Of a stretch of 6,967 nucleotides of DNA, positions 1 to 4,648 are shown piece after piece. Below the pieces are notes generated by a model. It saw nothing but the letters and a program-made list of their open reading frames with translations. It was not told where the DNA came from and ran no database searches. Position 1 is the stretch's first letter. The number at the start of each line of letters is the position of its first letter. The position numbers and the translations under genes are program-made. This stretch comes from JACKOD01 sp041591635 (GTDB lineage Bacteria > Pseudomonadota > Gammaproteobacteria > Pseudomonadales > Oleiphilaceae): positions 1-6,967 of the forward strand of contig JBFHRO010000171.1 of assembly GCA_041591635.1 (NCBI GenBank), written 5' to 3'.

Positions 1-575
1 ACGCTCTTCCAGTGCCACATGTCCAGGGTTTCTCCGGGGGCGGTATACTTGCGTCCCGGCGAATCGTCCTCAATACCCTTTACCTTCCCTGCGCTGGATT
101 TGTGACAGGCAAGCGCACAGCCTTTCTTGTCAAATTGGGCGGCGTTGATATTCCAGATGATCGAGAGCTTGTCTTCGTAGTAGGTGTTTTCATGCCTGGT
201 ATTGTCTTTCGCGGACATCTGTTTCCAGCTTCCGTCAGCCTGTTTAACCCAGGGAAAACGATCGATGCTGTAGGTGGGGTCAGCGTATTGCAGCAGCATG
301 TACAGGTACTTATCGTCGTAGAGCGACTTGATACTCACGCTGGTCCGGGTCATCCCCTGATAACCATTGTCGGGTTGGTACAGGGTACGATCCAGAACGA
401 TGGCCAGTGGCGTGGCGCTCTGCCATGCCGGATCCGGCTTGCCGTCTATCACTATGGGCGCCGGTGTTTTAATGCTGGTGAGCACATCATCATCGGCCTG
501 CGCCGCGGCCGTCAGCAAACTGCAGATACTGACACTCAAAAAACCAAACCGAAAACCCTTGTCGTGCTTTTCCAT
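1..575 (-). CDS. Exported ethylbenzene dehydrogenase-related haem-domain protein (3' end missing)
   Basis: The reading frame is open from an ATG at 575 through the left edge of the window (191 full codons), so the C-terminus is missing. A GGAGG ribosome binding site lies 5 nt before the ATG. Residues 1-27 look like a Sec signal peptide: a basic start, a hydrophobic stretch at about 10-25 and an AQA cleavage site before DDD, which implies export to the periplasm. The mature part starts with an IDGKPDPAW segment (43-51) of the kind seen at the start of CBM9-like or EB_dh beta-sandwich domains. It continues with a GCALACH motif (Cys153, Cys157, His158) and a DMWHWK segment (185-190). In proteins related to the ethylbenzene dehydrogenase gamma subunit, a Met and a Lys in this domain bind haem b, and the WHWK lysine is a candidate ligand. 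I infer a periplasmic electron-transfer or haem-binding protein; its partner is not in the window. The cysteine spacing is CxxxCH, so covalent haem attachment is uncertain. Family assignment is from recalled motifs only. Confidence 0.7.
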   Translation of the reverse strand, partial: MEKHDKGFRFGFLSVSICSLLTAAAQADDDVLTSIKTPAPIVIDGKPDPAWQSATPLAIVLDRTLYQPDNGYQGMTRTSVSIKSLYDDKYLYMLLQYADPTYSIDRFPWVKQADGSWKQMSAKDNTRHENTYYEDKLSIIWNINAAQFDKKGCALACHKSSAGKVKGIEDDSPGRKYTAPGETLDMWHWKS

Positions 576-646
576 GGAAACCTCCGTTTCATGCATCAGT
601 CCAGTCTCCATGATCTGCAAACCCGATTCGCCAGGGAGACCACAGG

Positions 647-655
647 AGTATAGCA
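647..655 (-). promoter_or_regulatory. Probable extended -10 promoter for the exported haem-domain gene
   Basis: On the minus strand the 99-bp gap after the LysR gene reads TGCTATACT, an extended -10 element (TGn followed by TATACT, 5 of 6 matches to TATAAT). No good -35 hexamer is visible 16-18 nt upstream, which extended -10 promoters tolerate. Transcription would begin near 640 and leave a leader of about 65 nt before the ATG at 575. This would let the gene be expressed separately from the LysR gene. Confidence 0.4.
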
Positions 656-674
656 GTGGATTTGGCAGGCGTTC

Positions 675-1616
675 TCAGGGCAGCTGATTCTGCTCCGCCA
701 CATCGGCGATGATCTTGCGCAGCCATTGATGGCCGGCGTTGTGATGCAGCAAAGGGCTCCAGGCCATTTTTAACTCAATCGGTTCAATGACAAAGGGCGG
801 CGTTTTGATCACCACAGCGGTGCTGTCACCCTTGAGGCGAGCGGCCCGGCTTGGCAAGGTGGCAACCAGATCATGCTGGCGTGCCAGCAGCATGGCCACC
901 TGATAGTGACGGGTAAATACGCGGATATTGCGCTTGGCACCCATGCGCCCCAGCGCCTCATCAACCCAACCCAGGCGCTGCACATCCTCGGGATTGACGC
1001 CCACCCCCACGCCAAAGCCGGTTTTGCTGACCCAAATGTGCGATGCCGACAGATAGGTTTCGAGGGTAAAGTCATTCACCAGGGGGTTGTGAACGCTCAT
1101 CAAACAGGAAAAGGTATCCTTCCACAGCACTTTCTGATGAAACGATTGAGGAATAGTATCAAAGCGGTTGATGGCCATGTCGACCCGACCCTGCTCCACA
1201 TCCTCGAAGGTTACGTCGCTGGGCGTCAATACATCCAGCGTAATGTTCGGTGCCTGCTTGCGTACCACACTCAGCACATCCGGAATCAGGGTCGATTCAG
1301 CATAGTCGCTGGCCATGATGCGAAACACCCGGCTGCTGTTGAGATCAAAATCCCGGTCGGGTTTGATCACCTTTTCAATATTGAACAGGATTTCCCGAAT
1401 CGCCGGCTGAATCTCCAGCGCCAGTTCGGTCGGCGCCATGCCTTCGCTGGTACGCACCAGCAAGGGGTCTTCGAACAAGGCCCGCAGCCGCTTGAGACTG
1501 TTGCTCATCGCCGGTTGCGTAATTCCCAGGTGATTGGCCGCCTTGGTGACATTGAGTTCGCGCAGCAACACATCCAGATGCACCAGCTGGTTCAGGTCAA
1601 CTTTTCCAAAATCCAT
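675..1616 (-). CDS. LysR-family transcriptional regulator
   Basis: This 313-residue protein has the usual LysR length and plan. An N-terminal winged helix-turn-helix spans about residues 8-65, with the family-typical run NVTKAANHLGITQPAMSNSL (22-41) and then DPLLVRTSEGMAPT (50-63). A linker helix and a periplasmic-binding-protein-like effector domain follow (about 95-300). The DPLLVR..GM.PT signature and the DYAE segment (104-107) are typical of the NahR/NodD-like branch, whose members often answer to aromatic or other small organic ligands; the ligand here is unknown. The start at 1616 is supported by an AAGGTGG sequence just upstream and by correct placement of the HTH. It lies 42 bp downstream of the ART-like gene on the same strand, which allows cotranscription, and 99 bp upstream of the exported haem-domain gene, a plausible target by position. 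No truncation or frameshift is seen. Confidence 0.93.
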   Translation of the reverse strand: MDFGKVDLNQLVHLDVLLRELNVTKAANHLGITQPAMSNSLKRLRALFEDPLLVRTSEGMAPTELALEIQPAIREILFNIEKVIKPDRDFDLNSSRVFRIMASDYAESTLIPDVLSVVRKQAPNITLDVLTPSDVTFEDVEQGRVDMAINRFDTIPQSFHQKVLWKDTFSCLMSVHNPLVNDFTLETYLSASHIWVSKTGFGVGVGVNPEDVQRLGWVDEALGRMGAKRNIRVFTRHYQVAMLLARQHDLVATLPSRAARLKGDSTAVVIKTPPFVIEPIELKMAWSPLLHHNAGHQWLRKIIADVAEQNQLP

Positions 1617-1658
1617 AAACCACCTTGCCTTTGATGGGCCGCAGTGTCAGCGCTTGGC

Positions 1659-2219
1659 TCAGGGAAGCAGCACGTCGAGGCAGTGGGGCTCGACATCGGC
1701 ATCAATATAGGCCATTCCCAGTCGGTTCAGGTAGTCGAGCCGGTCAAGGTTGCCTGAGTCAAGGGCAGGCACAGGCAACCCCTGCCCTTCATAGAGACCG
1801 GACAGAAACTCAATAAACGCATCGCCCGCAATCATCAGCATCGCTGCCGCGCCCACATCGGGCCGCACCTTTTCTTGCTGCGCCGCGGGCAGTCGCACCG
1901 CCAGCACCCGGGGTTCCTCCTGCCCCTCAAAGCGGGCGCGCCGGCGCAAAACCGTCTGAGTCGCCCAGTAATAGGCCAAGGTTTTGCTTTGGGTCAGAAA
2001 TACCGGCTCAAGCGTTTCCTTAAAGCTGTTACCGATGGTGGCCATGGTTTTTTTGGCCGCTTGTCGCAATGCCTTGTCACCGGAACGCTTTAAACCTTCC
2101 TGTTGAATCGATGCCAGCAAGGCCGAGGAAGTGCCATGATACCAGGTGCCGGTCACGGCAAAGCCGTTTTCCGACAGGTTGCCTGTGACATCCTGCAAAT
2201 GAGGGGGGACCTTAACCAT
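1659..2219 (-). CDS. Uncharacterised protein with ADP-ribosyltransferase-like N-terminal signature
   Basis: I do not recognise this 186-residue protein by name. Near its start it has WYHGTSSALLASIQQEGLK (26-44), the pattern 'hydrophobic-Y-H-G-T-S, then SI..GL' that opens many ADP-ribosyltransferase-fold proteins (PARP, DarT and Tpt1/KptA relatives), where the His contacts NAD. A second fitting block is PVFLTQSKTLAYYWA (72-86), where Tyr83 or Tyr84 could be the second residue of an H-Y-E type triad. A third acidic residue is not clear; Glu137 and Glu177 are candidates. A strand-like RVLAVRLP (104-111) follows. No signal peptide or membrane segment is visible, so a cytoplasmic location is likely. 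The ATG at 2219 is preceded by only a weak purine-rich GAGAGACGA sequence. The gene lies downstream of the aceA terminator and 42 bp upstream of the LysR gene. The ART reading is inference from short motifs; a non-catalytic relative is possible. Confidence 0.75.
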   Translation of the reverse strand: MVKVPPHLQDVTGNLSENGFAVTGTWYHGTSSALLASIQQEGLKRSGDKALRQAAKKTMATIGNSFKETLEPVFLTQSKTLAYYWATQTVLRRRARFEGQEEPRVLAVRLPAAQQEKVRPDVGAAAMLMIAGDAFIEFLSGLYEGQGLPVPALDSGNLDRLDYLNRLGMAYIDADVEPHCLDVLLP

Positions 2220-2236
2220 GAAGTCGTCTCTCTGTG

Positions 2237-2281
2237 TTTTTGGTGCGTGTTTCTGGTGCTTGTTTTTTGGTGCGTGTTTTT
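2237..2281. repeat. Three imperfect tandem repeats of 13-14 bp
   Basis: The plus strand holds GGTGCGTGTTTCT (2242-2254), GGTGCTTGTTTTTT (2255-2268) and GGTGCGTGTTTTT (2269-2281). The outer copies share an exact 16-bp block, TTTTTGGTGCGTGTTT, at 2237-2252 and 2264-2279. On the minus strand these read AACACGCACC, AACAAGCACC and AACACGCACC, directly in the 5' region of the ART-like gene, ending about 20 nt before its start codon. They may be an operator array, an unstructured leader, or slippage-generated sequence; nothing in the window decides this. Confidence 0.85.
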
Positions 2282-2320
2282 AGCGCCCGCCCTGGTGGGT
2301 TAGCGCCGAAGAAACCCCAT

Positions 2321-2361
2321 AAAAAAAGGCGACACTCTCTTGCAAGAGGCCGCCTTTTTTT
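2321..2361 (-). terminator. Intrinsic terminator of aceA
   Basis: An A7-GGCG arm (2321-2331) pairs with a CGCC-T7 arm (2351-2361). Inside lies a perfect 12-bp palindrome, CTCTTGCAAGAG (2337-2348), which forms the tip of the hairpin. Read on the minus strand, the hairpin starts about 20 nt after the aceA stop codon and ends in a run of seven T, the classic rho-independent layout. Because both flanks are A7/T7, it would also work in the opposite direction. It separates aceA transcription from the ART-like gene downstream. Confidence 0.88.
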
Positions 2362-2381
2362 CAACCCGTTACAACCGGTTC

Positions 2382-3980
2382 TTAGTGGCCGAACTGGTTC
2401 ATGGTGTTGTCTTTGCCAGAGGCTTTGAGCGCGTTCTCACCCGCAAAGTATTCCTTGTGGTCGTCACCGATATCGGAGCCAGCCATGTTCTGGTGCTTCA
2501 CGCACGCGATACCCTGACGGATTTCCTTGCGCTGTACGCCAGCCACATAACCCAGCATACCCTGCGCACCGAAGTACTCCTTCGCCAGATTGTCAACCGA
2601 CAAGGCGGTGGTGTGGTAAGTCGGCAGGGTGATCAGGTGGTGGAATACACCGGCTTCACGTGCTGCATCTTTCTGGAAGTTCTGGATGCGGCGATCGGCT
2701 TCGGCAGACAGTTCGCTGCTGTCGTAATCCACGCTCATCAGGTTGGCACGGTCATAGGCAGAAACGTCTTTGCCTTCGGCTGTCCAGGCATCGAACACTT
2801 GCTGACGGAAGTTCAGCGTCCAGTTGAACGAAGGTGAGTTGTTGTACACCAGCTTGGCATTGGGAATCACTTCGCGAATGCGGTTGACCATGCCGCCAAT
2901 CTGGCCCACGTGTGGCTTCTCGGTTTCGATCCACAGCAGATCTGCGCCGGCTTTGAGCGCTTCGATACAGTCGAATACGCAACGGTCTTCACCGGTGCCA
3001 CGACGGAACTGGAACAGACCGGAAGGCAGACGCTTGGGACGCAGGATCTTGTCGCCGCGCTTGATGACCACATCGCCCTGCTTCATGTCGGCAACAGTCA
3101 CTTCCTCACAATCCAGGAAGCTGTTGTAGATATCGCCAGAATCGCCTTCTTCACGTACCACAGCGATCTGCTTGGTCAGGCCGGCACCCAGAGAGTCGGT
3201 ACGCGCCACGATCACACCGTTGTCGATGCCGCACTCCAGGAATGCGTAACGCAGAGCACGCAGTTTGGCGTGGAAGTCGGCGTGAGGTACGGTAACCTTG
3301 CCGTCCTGGTGACCGCACTGCTTCTCGTCAGCCACCTGGTTTTCGATCTGCAGACAGCAAGCACCGGCTTCGATCATCTTCTTGGCCAGCAGGTAGGTGG
3401 CTTCTTCGTTACCGAAACCGGCATCGATATCGGCAATGATTGGCACTATGTGTGTCTGGTAGTTGTCGATCTTGTCTTGTACCGCCGCCGCTTTGGCTTT
3501 GTCACCGGCTTCACGCGCGGCATCCAGCTCACGGAACAGGCCGCCCAGTTCACGGGCATCGGCTTGACGCAGGAACTTGTACAGCTCTTCAATCAGATCG
3601 GCAACCACGGTCTTCTCGTGCATGGACTGGTCTGGCAGAGGACCGAAATCAGAGCGCAGCGCAGCAACCATCCAGCCGGAGAGGTACAGGTAACGACGCT
3701 CGGTGGTGCCAAAATGCTTCTTGATGGAAATCAGCTTCTGCTGACCCACGAAACCGTGCCAGCACCCCAGTGACTGAGTGTACTTGGTGCAGTCTGCATC
3801 ATAGGCGGCCATATCTGCGCGCATGATGTCTGCAGTGTACTGAGCGATATCCAGACCGGTCTTGAATCTGTTCTGGGCGCGCATGCGAGCGGCGGATTCG
3901 GGGTTGATCGCATCCCAGGGTGCGCCGGCGGCTTCTTTCAGTGCGGCGATGGCGTTAATATCGTTTTGGTATTGAGACAT
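2382..3980 (-). CDS. aceA: Isocitrate lyase (glyoxylate bypass)
   Basis: The product cleaves isocitrate to glyoxylate and succinate, the first step of the glyoxylate bypass used for growth on acetate and fatty acids; it is a cytoplasmic Mg-dependent enzyme. The protein is 532 residues, the length of the Pseudomonas aeruginosa type (about 531) and longer than the E. coli form (about 434). Family landmarks in order are IADIDAGFGN (182-191), the active-site loop KQCGH with catalytic Cys222, ARTD (259-262), WIETEKP (350-356) and the substrate-binding NNSPSFNW (380-387). The chosen start is the ATG at 3980: an AAGGA site sits 8 nt upstream, and MSQYQN matches the family N-terminus. An in-frame GTG at 4022 would add 14 residues with no family counterpart. 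No malate synthase or isocitrate dehydrogenase kinase gene adjoins it, and a terminator follows 20 nt after the stop, so it is probably monocistronic. No defect is visible. Confidence 0.97.
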   Translation of the reverse strand: MSQYQNDINAIAALKEAAGAPWDAINPESAARMRAQNRFKTGLDIAQYTADIMRADMAAYDADCTKYTQSLGCWHGFVGQQKLISIKKHFGTTERRYLYLSGWMVAALRSDFGPLPDQSMHEKTVVADLIEELYKFLRQADARELGGLFRELDAAREAGDKAKAAAVQDKIDNYQTHIVPIIADIDAGFGNEEATYLLAKKMIEAGACCLQIENQVADEKQCGHQDGKVTVPHADFHAKLRALRYAFLECGIDNGVIVARTDSLGAGLTKQIAVVREEGDSGDIYNSFLDCEEVTVADMKQGDVVIKRGDKILRPKRLPSGLFQFRRGTGEDRCVFDCIEALKAGADLLWIETEKPHVGQIGGMVNRIREVIPNAKLVYNNSPSFNWTLNFRQQVFDAWTAEGKDVSAYDRANLMSVDYDSSELSAEADRRIQNFQKDAAREAGVFHHLITLPTYHTTALSVDNLAKEYFGAQGMLGYVAGVQRKEIRQGIACVKHQNMAGSDIGDDHKEYFAGENALKASGKDNTMNQFGH

Positions 3981-3988
3981 GTGCTGAT

Positions 3989-3993
3989 TCCTT
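3989..3993 (-). promoter_or_regulatory. Ribosome binding site that fixes the aceA start
   Basis: Minus-strand AAGGA lies 8 nt before the ATG at 3980, a standard Shine-Dalgarno spacing. It falls inside the longer reading frame that would start at the GTG at 4022, so it favours the shorter 532-residue protein. Confidence 0.8.
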
Positions 3994-4180
3994 AAGAGAA
4001 AAGCATGGGGGTTTTCACCCACCCGACGATGGCTGTGTCAGGTGGCACGGTGACTGTAAATCTCAGGGGGCATTCTATGCAATGACACACAATAAATGAA
4101 ATATATATCAAACATGTTCAATATCATCTGAATGAATACCGCCTGCCCAGCCTGCACCGTCTTTGTGTACCACACCATGA

Positions 4181-4203
4181 ATTTGCTGATAAAACAGTCA
4201 AAT
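4181..4203. repeat. Inverted repeat, possible regulator site
   Basis: ATTTGCTG (4181-4188) and CAG-T-CAAAT (4195-4203) are reverse complements apart from one extra T, around a 6-nt A-rich centre. It lies about 200 bp upstream of the aceA start codon and about 210 bp upstream of feoA. No T tract follows, so it does not look like a terminator. It could bind a dimeric regulator, but it matches no consensus I can name. Confidence 0.4.
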
Positions 4204-4358
4204 GCACCTCCCAACCATGAACTGCGCGTCACGATTCACAGCCCGATTGCACTTGTAAAATTTTGTAACCTCCTTATTTGCCCGAGCTATGCACCATAGT
4301 GGCTCGCCTGCAACTGCTACAGATCAATTCATCATCGCTTAGCTCTCCTTACACTATC

Positions 4359-4377
4359 AATAATTATTCTCATTAGT
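4359..4377 (+). promoter_or_regulatory. Fur box in the feoAB promoter
   Basis: AATAATTATTCTCATTAGT matches the 19-bp Fur consensus GATAATGATAATCATTATC at 13 of 19 positions. It lies about 40 bp upstream of the feoA start, between and over a weak possible promoter (CTTACA at 4349-4354 and TAGTAT at 4374-4379, spacing 19). Iron-loaded Fur bound here would block transcription, which is the standard control of ferrous iron uptake genes. The promoter hexamers are weak and less sure than the Fur box. Confidence 0.65.
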
Positions 4378-4414
4378 ATTTGTAATTGCGTACCGGATTG
4401 CGGAGTCGTGCATT

Positions 4415-4648
4415 ATGTCTATCCCTTTTTCATCGCTGCAGGTAGGAGACAGCGCCATCATCTGCCACGCACAGATTTCGCCCAACAGCCGCTGGCGCCG
4501 GCTCATGACCCTGGGCCTGACGCCCGGTACCAAAATCCGCGTGACACGCGTCGCACCACTGGGCGACCCCATTGAAATACGGCTTCGAGGCTTCAATCTC
4601 AGCCTGCGCCGCGACGAGAGCTTTGGCATTGAGGTAGACAAACTATGA
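4415..4648 (+). CDS. feoA: FeoA ferrous iron transport accessory protein
   Basis: This 77-residue protein has the length and fold signature of FeoA, a small cytoplasmic SH3-like protein required for full activity of the FeoB iron channel, probably by touching its G-domain or the complex. The N-terminal SSLQVGDSAII is followed by RRLMTLGLTPGTKIRVTRVAPLGDPIEIRLRGFNLSLRRDE, where the LGL.PG turn and the DP.E/RG..LSLR end are characteristic. The start ATG at 4415 has a GGAG site 9 nt upstream. Its stop TGA overlaps the feoB ATG in an ATGA (4645-4648), so the two are translationally coupled. A Fur-box-like sequence upstream suggests repression when iron is plentiful. Confidence 0.95.
   Translation: MSIPFSSLQVGDSAIICHAQISPNSRWRRLMTLGLTPGTKIRVTRVAPLGDPIEIRLRGFNLSLRRDESFGIEVDKL

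Larger units (their letters stand above)
3981..4414. promoter_or_regulatory. Divergent aceA / feoA intergenic region
   Basis: This 434-bp region lies between two divergent genes and must hold the promoters of both. It is clearly more AT-rich than the genes, especially at 4081-4135 and 4250-4380. On the aceA side a TAGAAT -10-like hexamer is present on the minus strand (4077 to 4072), but no convincing -35 sits at the right distance, so I do not call an aceA promoter. It also holds an inverted repeat (4181-4203), two TTGTAA hexamers 10 bp apart (4253-4258 and 4263-4268) and a Fur-box-like site near feoA. I see no convincing small gene in it. Confidence 0.6.

Noticed and set aside
12..653. Plus-strand open frame of 213 codons
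   Set aside because: It is the antisense shadow of the minus-strand exported haem-domain gene, which has a good ribosome binding site, a signal peptide and family motifs.
873..1634. Plus-strand open frame of 253 codons
   Set aside because: It is antisense to the clear LysR gene, and its translation, rich in His and Gln, shows no domain.
2285..2299. Short hairpin CCCGC-CCTG-GTGGG
   Set aside because: The stem has only five pairs including a G-T wobble, and no T tract follows; chance is sufficient.
2910..3773. Plus-strand open frame of 287 codons
   Set aside because: It is antisense to aceA; long shadow frames are common opposite strongly codon-biased genes.
3981..4022. A 14-codon N-terminal extension of aceA from a GTG at 4022
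   Set aside because: A good Shine-Dalgarno lies inside it, 8 nt before the ATG at 3980, and the family N-terminus begins at MSQYQN.
4106..4111. TTGATA on the minus strand as the aceA -35 box
   Set aside because: It is 28 nt from the TAGAAT hexamer, and no -10 sequence lies at 16-19 nt.
4038..4232. Minus-strand open frame of 64 codons in the aceA/feoA gap
   Set aside because: It starts with GTG without a ribosome binding site, lies in AT-rich promoter sequence and has no recognisable features.
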